From positions 1-64,000 of the forward strand of contig JAURPJ010000072.1 in assembly GCA_030835305.1 (NCBI GenBank): a stretch of DNA of 64,000 bases. Direction: 5' to 3'. This DNA is from Verrucomicrobiota bacterium. Its GTDB lineage: Bacteria > Verrucomicrobiota > Verrucomicrobiia > Verrucomicrobiales > Akkermansiaceae. This document shows, in pieces, positions 53,964 through 62,596 of this stretch. The position numbers and the translations under genes were made by a program. The stretch's first letter is position 1. Each line of letters opens with the position of its first letter. The notes beneath the pieces are model-generated. The model searched no databases, was not told where the DNA came from, and saw nothing but the letters and a program-made list of their open reading frames with translations.

Positions 53964-54410
53964 ATGCACCTCGTTCTCGTCGAACCAGAAATCCCACACA
54001 ACACCGGCGCCATCGGTCGCCTCGCCCTCGCCACCGGGTCCACCTTGCATTTGGTCAAACCACTGGGATTCTCGCTTGATGAGAAATCAGTCCGCCGTGC
54101 CGGCCTGGACTACTGGAAAGACGTCGATCTGCACGTCTGGGATAACTTCGACCAGCTTCTCGCCGCCCACCCTGAAGCACGGATTTGGTTTCTCAGCACC
54201 AAAGGAAGAAAATCGGCGTGGGGCGTCCAATTCCGGGCGAACGACTTTCTCGTCTTCGGTCCCGAAACCCGGGGTCTGCCCGAAAAGTGGCTCGATGACC
54301 GCGCCATCCGTATCCCCATGAAACAGGGTTCGACCCGCTCGCTCAACCTCGCTACCGCAGTCGCCATAATCCTTTACGAAGCCGAGCGACAAATCGGAGA
54401 GCTGGAATAA
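53964..54410 (+). CDS. trmL: tRNA (cytidine/uridine-34 2'-O)-methyltransferase TrmL
   Basis: The protein has 148 residues. This SPOUT enzyme methylates the ribose of the wobble base in leucine tRNAs using S-adenosylmethionine. It starts HLVLVEPEIPHNTGAIGRLA. The knotted SAM-binding region is LVFGPETRGLP, IPMKQGSTRSLNLATAVAII and the C-terminal helix. The DYWKDVDLHVWDN segment is typical of TrmL/YibK. It has its own transcription unit after the rpmA terminator. Confidence 0.95.
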   Translation: MHLVLVEPEIPHNTGAIGRLALATGSTLHLVKPLGFSLDEKSVRRAGLDYWKDVDLHVWDNFDQLLAAHPEARIWFLSTKGRKSAWGVQFRANDFLVFGPETRGLPEKWLDDRAIRIPMKQGSTRSLNLATAVAIILYEAERQIGELE

Positions 54411-54716
54411 ATATCGCCTGACAGGCATACCGCTCACGCTGACCCTCCGGTATTCGCCCCATTCGGTCGTGAGCCCAATTGTTCTTAATCAACTCTCTCA
54501 CAATATGTTGTTTATCCCTCATTTTTCATGAAAGGCCGATCCCGATGCCTTGTTGCAGATCGTTAGAGTTTGAAGAGGCCCAGTCCCTTTATGAGATCTT
54601 TTTGACCTCGTTTCTTCCCTCTTAACAGCACGTTCCCTCATCCCCTCCGCTATTTTTCTGGTGCCGAGGTCAGCACCTAGCTTTTATCCAACGATCAGGA
54701 GTTTTTGATGCACTAT
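54411..54716. other. 306-base gap between trmL and the IS1380 remnant
   Basis: No gene recognised. It contains one short inverted repeat (GGTGC/GCACC near 54660-54677) close to where the IS1380-type transposase ends, which could be part of the lost insertion sequence. A plus-strand frame of about 26 codons starts near 54547 but matches nothing I know. Confidence 0.3.
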
Positions 54717-54983
54717 CTAGAAGATCTCGCGAGCTGGATGAAAGCTCGAAAGATGAACTTTGATCAGGCGCATATTGCGAATTACAACGGCTCCGATTTT
54801 AAGTAACTGGGTTCTGATAGTACCACTTTGTTTTCTCATCCAGTCGGAGCCCTCCAGGCCAATGCGACGTAAGACTTCCATGAGCACGTAGGCGAGGGTG
54901 CTCATGATCAGGCGGTGTTGGTTGGGCCACCACCGATAACAGGAAGCGCGATCAGCGAAGAGTGCGTGTTGGGTGGTTTGATC
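54717..54983 (-). mobile_element. IS1380-type transposase, C-terminal fragment
   Basis: About 85 codons remain of a transposase resembling the IS1380 family: ALFADRASCYRWWPNQHRLI, then STLAYVLMEVLRRIGLEGSD and GTIRTQLLKIGAVVIRNMRL to HPAREIF. Relatives have the same DRxSC, NQxR and IRxxLLKIGA pattern at their C-terminus. The catalytic part upstream is missing; the frame merges with unrelated DNA near 54983, next to a strong GC hairpin. No terminal repeats were confirmed. Confidence 0.65.
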
Positions 54984-54987
54984 TCGT

Positions 54988-55008
54988 CGGCGGGTTTCGC
55001 ACCCGCCG
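54988..55008. other. GC-rich hairpin between IS1380 and NPCBM remnants
   Basis: CGGCGGGT (54988-54995) pairs perfectly with ACCCGCCG (55001-55008) around a TTCGC loop. It lies 20 bases after the stop of the minus-strand NPCBM remnant. No T-run follows on either strand, so terminator function is uncertain. Confidence 0.45.
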
Positions 55009-55027
55009 GCTTCTTCTTTGCTACGGA

Positions 55028-55430
55028 TTATTTTCTCAGGTAGGCGCCGGCCCAGCTGGCGTGATCGCCGCCTGGTCCGTCGGCCTCATCGGTGACGAAC
55101 AGTTCCAACTCCTTGGCTTCCTTCAAAGAGATGGTCAAAGAACGTGCACCAAAACCGTCGCTGCGAACCTTGCCGCTGGCGAACACCTCTTTCCCGTCCA
55201 CCAGGATTTTCATCTCAAGCAGGCCGTGGTGGGCATCGTCCGGGCCCGGGACAGCGTGGAACGACAAGAACTTGCCATCCAGTGGGAAGCGGAGGTGTGA
55301 GTCCGCGTGAACGCCCAATCCGCGCTCGTAGGCTTTGCCCCCCCACGCTGATGGTTTTCCCTTGGACTCCCTTGTCGTTCAGCACACGCCAGAAACTTTC
55401 GACTTTGGAAGCCCATCTCTTTGCGCAGGT
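55028..55430 (-). pseudogene. NPCBM-domain protein, C-terminal part with frameshift
   Basis: The readable C-terminus is an NPCBM (carbohydrate-binding-like) domain: GVHADSHLRFPLDGKFLSFH, then LLEMKILVDGKEVFASGKVR, SLTISLKEAKELELFVTDEA and DHASWAGAYLRK. Its beginning, SKVESFWRVLNDKGVQGKTI, is in a different frame. The switch occurs at a run of seven G near 55340: removing one G gives VGGKAYERGLGVHADS, the normal family sequence. Upstream of about 55430 no domain is recognised. It was probably the end of a secreted glycosidase or peptidase. Confidence 0.7.
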
Positions 55431-55720
55431 AGATCTTGCCATTGGTTGCAGCACGCTCATCGATGGCCTATTGGAATTCCGTTTCAAACCCGGCGGCGGC
55501 GGCGGCCTTCTGCTACCCACCGCCCTGCAGAGCGATTCCAAGCTGCGTTGTTGATTTATTGAAGTTGGTATCACAAAGCTATGTCTCATAAAGAAATCAC
55601 CCCGCCAATGCTACCGGTTTGTTTTGTTCCTTGGATACACATCGAGGGAAGTCGATTTTTTAATACGCCGCCGCAAATGAGAGGCTTGCTTCAACATGCT
55701 GCTCCCTTCGATCATACGTC

Positions 55721-55858
55721 GTGAGCGAGAGTGAAAACCAGAAAAGGCGTCGAGTCGTTGTGACCGGCGGTCCAAGCGGTGGCAAGACGACTGCGGTCGA
55801 CTTTTTCCGGCGAGAGATTGGCGAGCCAATTACAGCGTTTTGGTTTTACTACATTTAA
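55721..55858 (+). pseudogene. P-loop AAA-type ATPase, N-terminal remnant
   Basis: A 45-codon frame from GTG 55721 reads RRRVVVTGGPSGGKTTAVDF followed by FRREIGE, a clear Walker A at the start of an ATPase of the AAA_28 type. It then departs from the family (PITAFWFYYI) and stops. The rest of the gene is absent, so it is a 3'-deleted remnant. Confidence 0.55.
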
Positions 55859-55917
55859 AGCTCTAAGCCCCTCGACGTTTTTTGATATCGAAGGAAGGCG
55901 GTGGTCAAGAAAGCGGC

Positions 55918-57297
55918 TCAATCCAGCGCGAGCTCGACCTGATTCTCGAAAAGCTTGAGGTCGGGATCATCGACGTCTTTCATCCAGTGCCACAGGGACT
56001 TGGTCATCGCGCTGACGCGACCAGATTGTCTGCCATCATTTTTATCGAGCAGATTTTTCAGGCAGCTGGGGTCTGTTTTTAGGTCGTAGAGTTCTTGCCG
56101 GGTGCGATAAAGGTAGAAATCGGCACGGGCGCGGACCTTCGGGTCGGCGGCGTTTTTCATCGCCTTAAAGGTGAGGCCGCTCATTGACTCGTTACGGAAC
56201 TGCGTCTTACCGTCCGACCAACCGTTCCAGATATAAAGGAAGTCGCCGTCGTTGATCGCGCGCATCGGCAGGTGCTTCCGGGAGTAGGGTCGCTCATGGA
56301 AAGTGAAGACCCGGTTACGGCCCGGTTGTTCGGCGCCCTTCATCAGGGGGAACAAGGAAAGCCCGTTTGCGCCTTCCAGATTCTCGAGACCGGCGGCGGC
56401 GAGAAAGGTCGGAGCAACGTCAATGGTGCTGACGAAATTCTTCTTATCGATCGATCCGGATTCGATGTGCCCGGGCCAGCGTAGGATGAAGGGGGTAATG
56501 TTGGAGGCGAGGTAGCAGTTGGTCTTCGCATAGGGAAGGGACATGCCGTGATCGCTCAGGAAGAGGACCAGGGTATTGTCGGCTTGGCCACTTTTTTTCA
56601 ACTCGTCCAGAACCGCTCCAACCACCTGATCGGCGCGAGCAACGGATTGGAAATAGGTTGCCAATTCCGAGCGGATGTCGGGAAGATCCGGAAGGAAGCC
56701 AGGCACGGGCACTTGCTTAGGATTGATCTCTCTTGGGAATGGGATTTTTTTGAAGGAATCGCCCTTCGCGCCGGCGAAGGGGCGGTGAGGATCAGCGGCG
56801 TTGGCCATGATGAAGAATGGTTTGTCGGCGGCTTTAGCTTCTTCGATAGTATCACGGACCGCTTCGGCATAAGCTACGGAACTGCGGCCGCCGCCGAGGT
56901 TTTTTTGTTTGTCGATGCGGTGGAATGCTTCGTGACGGGAGGGGACGACGTGGATTTCCTTGCCGATCAAACTGTTGAAGTAACCGGCCTTTTTAAGGGC
57001 CTCGGGCAGGCTTGGCACCCCGGGGTTGATCCTGTCGAATCCCAGGGCACCACTGGCTTGTGGGTAGCGCCCGGTCATCAGGACGGCACGGCATGGCATA
57101 CAAATGGCGACGTTGACAAAGCCTCGCTCGAAGCGGATGCCTTCAGAGGCAAGGCGGTCAATGTTTGGAGTGATGTTCTCGATCAGGCAACCATAAGCCC
57201 CGACCGAGTCACGATTCATGTCATCAACGGTGATGAGTAAAAGGTTGGGCTTGGCGGCGAGTGAGCCGAGGCAGGCGAGGAAGAATAAAAGGCGCAT
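55918..57297 (-). CDS. Secreted sulfatase with C-M-P-C-R active site
   Basis: The protein has 459 residues with a short signal peptide (LLFFLACLGSLAA). It is an S1-family sulfatase: LLLITVDDMNRDSVGAYG (metal Asp pair), NVAICMPCRAVLMTGRYP with the formylglycine Cys, GKEIHVVP, NAADPHRPF and LFLSDHGMSLPYAKTN. The active site is C-x-P-C-R, where Cys replaces the usual Ser, a variant seen in some iduronate-2-sulfatase-like groups. It would desulfate glycans outside the cytoplasm. It differs strongly from the sulfatase at 33113. Confidence 0.9.
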   Translation of the reverse strand: MRLLFFLACLGSLAAKPNLLLITVDDMNRDSVGAYGCLIENITPNIDRLASEGIRFERGFVNVAICMPCRAVLMTGRYPQASGALGFDRINPGVPSLPEALKKAGYFNSLIGKEIHVVPSRHEAFHRIDKQKNLGGGRSSVAYAEAVRDTIEEAKAADKPFFIMANAADPHRPFAGAKGDSFKKIPFPREINPKQVPVPGFLPDLPDIRSELATYFQSVARADQVVGAVLDELKKSGQADNTLVLFLSDHGMSLPYAKTNCYLASNITPFILRWPGHIESGSIDKKNFVSTIDVAPTFLAAAGLENLEGANGLSLFPLMKGAEQPGRNRVFTFHERPYSRKHLPMRAINDGDFLYIWNGWSDGKTQFRNESMSGLTFKAMKNAADPKVRARADFYLYRTRQELYDLKTDPSCLKNLLDKNDGRQSGRVSAMTKSLWHWMKDVDDPDLKLFENQVELALD

Positions 57298-57551
57298 GAG
57301 AAGTGGAACTTGGATGGAAGGTCGAAGGTCTTCGTCGTCAATTTGGATGAAGCAGCACGAGGTTTGGGGGACATTAGAAACAGTGCATCACCACCATGCA
57401 ACAGTCGAATTTCACGACAGATGTGACCACTGGTGTCCTAACGACTAACGAGAAGAGTGCTCCCACCTACTGCCATGAAATTCCTCTTTTGTAGAATGGG
57501 AGGAGAACCGGCCTTGTGCTGACCGAATGGGGAAGAACGGGGACTCATTGA

Positions 57552-57986
57552 TTAAGCCTGTGGACGCTGGCTGAGAATGTAGCTTTGGCAAATTTCGAAG
57601 TAGGAAACCATGGAGCCGAGATCAATCCATTCGTTCCATCCATGCAAGTTTCTCACACAAGGCCTAGAGAGTAGTACTGGAATTCCCTGCGCACAGAAGA
57701 ACCTGCCATCACTTCCATCCGAGGAACGTATAAACCGCGTTGGCATCGAGGTCACTTCTTTAGTAATTTGAACATCCGGCGACAGGCGCGTTGGTTCGCC
57801 AATCACAACCGGCTCGGCGCTCACACCCCGCCCCAATAATCCCTCAATTTCCTCAAGAACCTGCCGACTTGTCATCGGCGGAATAAATCGAATATCAAGC
57901 ACTACGAAAGAAAGCCGATCCGAGTCGGCGGCGTGACAAGTAATGCGCCACTCGTTGAGGAAAATGTATATGCAGGGTCGCCGCAA
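57552..57986 (-). pseudogene. M20-family peptidase, C-terminal fragment
   Basis: About 144 codons resemble the end of an M20/M28-type metallopeptidase: LSFVVLDIRFIPPMTSRQVL, EEIEGLLGRGV, SDGRFFCAQGIPVLLSRPCV, and LHGWNEWIDLGSMVSYFEIC. RFIPPMTS and the NLHGxxEWI histidine segment are family features. The metal-binding N-terminal half is missing and there is no proper start. It lies divergent to pyrE. Confidence 0.6.
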
Positions 57987-58065
57987 GGGTGGACTACTCC
58001 CACGATGCGGAGATTTTTTTTGTAGGGATTGAGTTTGGCATCCAGATCACGCAACATCGGGCCCG

Positions 58066-58626
58066 ATGAGCGCGAAGGAAAATTTGAAGGAAATGTTGCT
58101 GGAGAAGTCGGTACGAACAGGTGATTTTACCTTGGCTTCCGGGAAGAAGAGCGATCTCTATGTCGATTGTCGGCTGACCGCTTTGGACAACCGGGGAGCG
58201 GGTTGGATTGGCGAAGTGGGTTGGGAATTGGTAAAGGGAAGGCTTGAGGCGGAGAATTTCGAAATCGATGCGATAGGCGGAATGACGATGGGAGCGGATC
58301 CCATCTCTCTGGTAGTGGGCATGGCAAGCGCCGGGGATGAGAATGCCTTGCAGGTTTTCAATATCCGCAAGGAACCGAAAGGCTATGGTCGGGGTAAGCA
58401 GATCGAAGGGAATTTCAAAGAAGGCGACAAAGTGGTGGTGGTTGACGATGTCATCACGACCGGCGGGTCCACCTTGAAGGCGATCGAGGCCATTCGTGCA
58501 GCGGGTGGCGAGGTCATCTTTTGCCTGGTGCTGGTGGACCGGGAAGAGGGCGGACGAGCCGCCATTGAGGCCGAAGGAGTGCCTGTCGTAAGCATCTTCA
58601 CGCGCCGGGAGCTTTTGAGTTCTTAA
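58066..58626 (+). CDS. pyrE: Orotate phosphoribosyltransferase
   Basis: The protein has 186 residues. It joins orotate to PRPP to make orotidine 5'-phosphate in pyrimidine synthesis. The PRPP-binding loop is VVVVDDVITTGGST (123-136). Substrate regions are TGDFTLASGKKSDLYVDCRL near the start and IGGMTMGADPISLVV, and RKEPKGYGRGKQIEG forms the catalytic flexible loop with its Lys. Cytoplasmic. It stands alone between a peptidase remnant and the enolase-superfamily gene. Confidence 0.95.
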   Translation: MSAKENLKEMLLEKSVRTGDFTLASGKKSDLYVDCRLTALDNRGAGWIGEVGWELVKGRLEAENFEIDAIGGMTMGADPISLVVGMASAGDENALQVFNIRKEPKGYGRGKQIEGNFKEGDKVVVVDDVITTGGSTLKAIEAIRAAGGEVIFCLVLVDREEGGRAAIEAEGVPVVSIFTRRELLSS

Positions 58627-58820
58627 AGGCTGTCTCGTTCCTGTCAGTCAGATCACTTGAGGCAGAAGGTTCAGACAGGTTTTTGAGGCTTAACCTTCAC
58701 GATGTTCCTTCTTTCAGCCCAAGTTTGGAGCAGCCTGAAACTTCCCTCTTAGATCGCAGTCCGGATAATCGTCCGGGTTGAGATCAGAGCTGTGGCCCGG
58801 TGGACAATTTGGCGGGGAGA

Positions 58821-60161
58821 TCAGCAGAGGAACTCAACGCCTGCGTAGCCGAAGCCGGGACCATTAAGGGTGCTCAGGTCGAGGATGCCGTTGCGGCGTC
58901 GATACAAGCCCGGATGCACCTTAAGGAACTCGGACGAGGCCTCGGGGTAGAACTGCATGCTGTTACTCTCGACTCCGCAGATGGTGCCAGCATATGCGGC
59001 GAGGAGGACGTGGGGCACCTGCGCAAGCCTGGGGTTAGTGAGGTCCTGAACCATGAGGGTCATGCCATGCTCTTTGGCCCAGCATAAACTGAGGAGGGCT
59101 CCGGTGAGCGTTTTACAGGTTTTCAATGCGACACTGGTCCAGCCCAGTTCACGGCCCAGCCGAACGAAGCGCCAGTCATGCGCACTCTCATCCATGAATA
59201 GTGGCTTTCGCTCACTGACGGAATGAACGTCGATTTGGTTGGCCTCGAGATCGTATGGGAAAGGCTGCTCGACGTAAACGATGCGGTCAAAAATTTCGCG
59301 ATAATCGGCGGCGATGCGATCGAGAATTTCATTCACGTAGGCGGGATCGGTCACCATGCAATTGAAGTCGGTGGTGAGGTGAGTGACGCCTTCTTCAAGG
59401 GCAATTTGACCAATCTCGACGAGACGCTGGAAATCCCACTCGAGGTCGTTGCCACGGAGTTTGATTTTGAGGCACTGTAAACCATCTCGCCGGATCCAAT
59501 CGCGGAGGAGAACGGGATAACCATCGTCCGGTTCGTCGCAGGTGAGTTCGGATTCCTTGATGGGATCGAGCCCGCCGACAAGGTGCCAAACGGGCTGGGT
59601 CATGGTAGGTTCGACGAGGTAATCGGCGGGGTATTTTCCGATAAATTGATCGGCTGGTTCGAGGAAGTGACTCAGTTCGTGGTCGCCGAGCCATTGCTTG
59701 TCTAGGCACTCGAAGGCCCCCACGTTGTGAAGTTTCCCAAAGGCATCATAAAGGGCGAGGTCGAAGGCGGAGAGGCAGACGAGGGCGGCGAGGTGTGGCA
59801 TTTGAGCGTTCGCTTTGCGGCCGGCGTTTTCCTCGCGGAGACGGCCATGCAGGCGGTTCTCAATGTAGCGATGGCCAATGACGAAGGGGTGGCCTTCGCC
59901 AAGGTGCGACTCGAGATCACCGCGCAGTTTTTCGCAAAACTCCTGCAAGCGTTCCTCGCGTTCCCGGTAGCCGAGCGAGGAAGGCCAGACCCAAGCGACA
60001 CTGAGCGGGGTCTCAGCCCAACCGGTTGCGCTTCGGCCCGAGTCATCGGCTTCGATCGCGACGCGCGCGCAGCGGACTTCGGTCAATGTTTGATCGCCAA
60101 ACTTGAGGGGAACCCGGGTGACGACGGGGACAAAGGAGAGCGAGATACGGGCGACTTTCAT
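58821..60161 (-). CDS. Enolase-superfamily enzyme (mandelate racemase/muconate lactonizing type)
   Basis: The protein has 446 residues, longer than the usual 360-400. The N-terminal capping domain is followed by a beta/alpha barrel with superfamily residues: the Lys-x-Lys acid/base (CLKIKLRG, 232-234), Asp265 and Asn267 in TTDFNCMV, Glu298 in VYVEQPFPY, Asp324-Glu325 in FMDESAHDW, and a late Lys in ALKTCKTLTG (347-350). The chemistry is proton abstraction next to a carboxylate; the substrate cannot be told. A perfect inverted repeat sits just before the ATG, and the LysR-type gene lies directly upstream on the same strand. Confidence 0.82.
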   Translation of the reverse strand: MKVARISLSFVPVVTRVPLKFGDQTLTEVRCARVAIEADDSGRSATGWAETPLSVAWVWPSSLGYREREERLQEFCEKLRGDLESHLGEGHPFVIGHRYIENRLHGRLREENAGRKANAQMPHLAALVCLSAFDLALYDAFGKLHNVGAFECLDKQWLGDHELSHFLEPADQFIGKYPADYLVEPTMTQPVWHLVGGLDPIKESELTCDEPDDGYPVLLRDWIRRDGLQCLKIKLRGNDLEWDFQRLVEIGQIALEEGVTHLTTDFNCMVTDPAYVNEILDRIAADYREIFDRIVYVEQPFPYDLEANQIDVHSVSERKPLFMDESAHDWRFVRLGRELGWTSVALKTCKTLTGALLSLCWAKEHGMTLMVQDLTNPRLAQVPHVLLAAYAGTICGVESNSMQFYPEASSEFLKVHPGLYRRRNGILDLSTLNGPGFGYAGVEFLC

Positions 60162-60164
60162 GGT

Positions 60165-60182
60165 CGGTCAACAGGTTGACCG
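60165..60182. promoter_or_regulatory. Perfect 8-bp inverted repeat before the enolase-superfamily gene
   Basis: CGGTCAAC (60165-60172) and GTTGACCG (60175-60182) form a perfect palindrome with a two-base centre. It ends three bases before the ATG of the gene at 58821-60161, exactly where the ribosome-binding site should be, and 15 bases after the stop of the LysR-type gene. A two-base loop is too tight for a normal RNA hairpin, so an operator for a dimeric regulator is more likely. Confidence 0.5.
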
Positions 60183-60197
60183 GCCCAACTGCGAATA

Positions 60198-61121
60198 TCA
60201 ATCCTTGTTCGGAACTCCGGTGAGGGTTTTGGCGACATTCCGGCAGATGCGAAGGAAGTCTTCCTCGATCATGTTGAGTTGGCGGCCTTCGTGACAGACG
60301 AGACCCCAGGAGCGACGGCGGGTAGCGATTCCGAGCGGGATCGCGACAAGCTCGCCGTCATCAATTTCATTCTGCGCAACCCAAGGAGCCACAATTCCGA
60401 CGCCGACGCCGACTTTGGCCATTTCCTTGATCGCCCCCATATCGCCGAGGCTGAGGCTGGGGCGGAGGCGAACTCCGGCGTCTTCAAACGAGGACTTGAG
60501 GAAGCGATAGGTCTCGCTGGAGCGTGCGTAAACGAGGAAGGATTCTTTGCCGACTTCCTCGGCGGCCACGGATCCGGCTTTAGCCCACGGATGATCGGGG
60601 GCAACCACAAAGATGAGCTCATCCTCAAAGATGGGATCAAAGCGGGCCCAGGTTGGCTCGCGGCCGTTCATGCCAAGGACAAGATCGATCTCACTCCGGT
60701 CCAGACTCTCGATCAACTCCGAGGTGTCGCCGGACTCGATATGGATTTCGGCTCGAGGATAAAGCTCCCGGAATTCTTGCATGACTGCGGGCAGCAGGTA
60801 GGTGCAGAGCGTATGGGTGGCTCCAACCCGCAATCTTCCTTGGCCCCAGCGCTTGAGAAGGCCCAATTCCTCTTGGGCTTTCTCCAGTTCGCTGATCGCA
60901 GCCCTGAAGCGGCGTAACAAAATGGTGCCGTTTTGGGAAAGCGCGACTCTTTTGCCAGCCCGCTCGACCAACTTGGAGTCGAGTTGGGTTTCAAGCGCGC
61001 GAATGGAGTGGCTAACTGCTGATTGCGTGACTCCCAGCCTTTCGGCGGCCTTGGTAAAACTCTCAGTCTCAGCCACTGCCACCAGCGACCTCACCTGCCT
61101 TAAATCTGGAAGCTCCATCAT
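60198..61121 (-). CDS. LysR-type transcriptional regulator
   Basis: The protein has 307 residues. The winged helix-turn-helix (about 4-63) is LRQVRSLVAVAETESFTKAA, ERLGVTQSAVSHSIRALE. The rest is a periplasmic-binding-protein-like effector domain (about 90-300: GRLRVGATHTLCTYLLPAVM, EIDLVLGMNG, KVGVGVGIVAP). It is a normal full-length LysR regulator. Unusually it is not divergent from its neighbour but lies upstream on the same strand as the enolase-superfamily gene, so it may control its own operon. Confidence 0.93.
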   Translation of the reverse strand: MMELPDLRQVRSLVAVAETESFTKAAERLGVTQSAVSHSIRALETQLDSKLVERAGKRVALSQNGTILLRRFRAAISELEKAQEELGLLKRWGQGRLRVGATHTLCTYLLPAVMQEFRELYPRAEIHIESGDTSELIESLDRSEIDLVLGMNGREPTWARFDPIFEDELIFVVAPDHPWAKAGSVAAEEVGKESFLVYARSSETYRFLKSSFEDAGVRLRPSLSLGDMGAIKEMAKVGVGVGIVAPWVAQNEIDDGELVAIPLGIATRRRSWGLVCHEGRQLNMIEEDFLRICRNVAKTLTGVPNKD

Positions 61122-61163
61122 CTGTGAATAAGATGAGCAGAGCGCATACCAACTCTGTTTTCT

Positions 61164-61568
61164 TTAGATGATTGGCACCGCCCTTGCGTCCGCAATCACT
61201 TCGTCATCGACATAGGTCTCTTCCAAAATTGCGGAGCACCAATCGTGATTCTTGCTCAGAAAATCCAAGATACGATAGCTCATCACTTGCTGGAGCGGCA
61301 GCTCGGACCAAATCAATTCACTCAAACGACGCCAATCGTCCGCATTGAGGAGCGAAGGCTTTGAAAGAGACGCGATCGTGTCCTCCGACAAGAGAAAACA
61401 GCGGTTAAAGTCGGGCGACTTCGGAACCGGTGGTGGTTCGTAAATTGCGAGTGGGACCCCTTTCACACCGCTGAGCTCACAGGTCGATTTGGCCCACCTT
61501 GCAAGGTCCTTGCCAAAGCTCTGCAAAATCCCAAGACGTACCCGATTCTCTTCGTATCCCCTGCCCAT
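61164..61568 (-). CDS. PhnA-like protein without a canonical zinc ribbon
   Basis: The protein has 134 residues from ATG 61568, which has an AGGA six bases upstream. It resembles PhnA: KSTCELSGVKGVPLAIYEPP, WRRLSELIWSELPLQQVMSY, RILDFLSKN and EETYVDDEVIADARA match the order CELC, YEVPP, MWSEVPAVQVVAWR and LDEE of the family. The zinc-ribbon pairs (CELCG and CxxC) are mostly lost: only CELS and one later Cys remain. The family's function is unclear despite its phosphonate-derived name. Confidence 0.5.
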   Translation of the reverse strand: MGRGYEENRVRLGILQSFGKDLARWAKSTCELSGVKGVPLAIYEPPPVPKSPDFNRCFLLSEDTIASLSKPSLLNADDWRRLSELIWSELPLQQVMSYRILDFLSKNHDWCSAILEETYVDDEVIADARAVPII

Positions 61569-61706
61569 GGTTTCCTGAAAACGGTGTCGCGCTCTTCGCT
61601 GAAAACAATCTCTTTTTGTCATCAGCCCAGCCTATCCAACGGAACAACCCCGCATTAGACGAGTTCTCGTTCAACCTCTATACTGCCCTGCCATCACACG
61701 CAATCG

Positions 61707-61970
61707 ATGAGAAAAAGCACTTCAAGACTCCGACACTTGTATGCGCTGGCGGCGGTCCTTTTTACATGGGCTCCGTCCGCGCATGCGGAGGAAACGATCC
61801 TGCAATACTTCGGCACCAGCTGGGAAGGATTCAAAAAGCGCGTCCCCGAGGTCGTTGAAGCCGAATAATCCTCGCTTTTGCTCCCACCACTATTCAAGTT
61901 AGCTTCCGGAATTTTCTCGGTGGGCTTCGATACCCTCGACCGCTTTGACCTCGGCGACATCGATCAATCA
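61707..61970 (+). pseudogene. Alpha-amylase-like secreted protein, 5' remnant with in-frame stop
   Basis: From ATG 61707 the frame gives a signal peptide (LYALAAVLFTWAPSAHA), then EETILQYFGTSWEGFKKRVP and a TAA at 61866-61868. Beyond it, in the same frame, SSLLLPPLFK, GIFSVGFDTLDRFDLGDIDQ is the start of the GH13-like barrel. The stop falls where relatives have Gly-Tyr, so a Tyr codon was probably lost. Catalytic regions are absent; homology ends near 61970 at a change of frame. Confidence 0.55.
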
Positions 61971-62442
61971 GGCCGCCTATCGACAAGCGGTCCCAGACCA
62001 AGATCCGCGCGATTTTGCGACGCAATTTGGGGCCTTCACCCATCCCGAGGATCGCCTCGGCTAGGTCAGCAATGCCAGGCTAGCAAAGGCACACTTTGCC
62101 CACTATCCGAAGCAAGTGTTGCGTGAAAAGGCACAAATCGTGGCAGGGATGCCCATCATTCACCGGGGAAACCTTTCTTATTACCGCTTTGTTGCAAAAT
62201 TTGAGGACGGGAGTCGGCGACTCCTTTCCATTATCAATGGTCTCAAGATCGACCGGGATTGTTTCGCACGCTACACCATTGCCTCTTGGGAGGATCTTTC
62301 TGCGGCCAAGGTCCCTCAAACCGAGATCCGGGTCTTCGCGAAAAAAGGTTCAAACGATCTTGATTACGGGGAGCACGTCAAATGGACCCCCTATGCACTA
62401 TCCAGCACTTATACCACTGAGATTTTTTTACACCTACCTTAA
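61966..62442 (+). pseudogene. Unknown protein fragment with in-frame TAG
   Basis: A frame different from the amylase remnant runs from about 61966 (NQAAYRQAVPDQDPRDFATQ) through TAG at 62062-62064 to a stop at 62442. The part after the TAG is 125 codons of ordinary-looking protein (LREKAQIVAGMPIIHRGNLS, FARYTIASWEDLSAAK, FAKKGSNDLDYGEHVKW). I recognise no family. A TTG at 62116 could start the last 108 codons. Its end (TYTTEIFLHLP) may not be original. Confidence 0.35.
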
Positions 62443-62596
62443 GAATGGCTCGGAACAGTACTTCAAGGTTCGATCGATTCTGGAATCGACCGACCGAAAT
62501 CAAAAGTCATCACGCCCGACCGCGCACCTTTCTCCGCTGCGAAGTAGATTTTTGAATCAGTTTGGAAGTTACACCTTTTCGAAGATCCCGTTGCTT

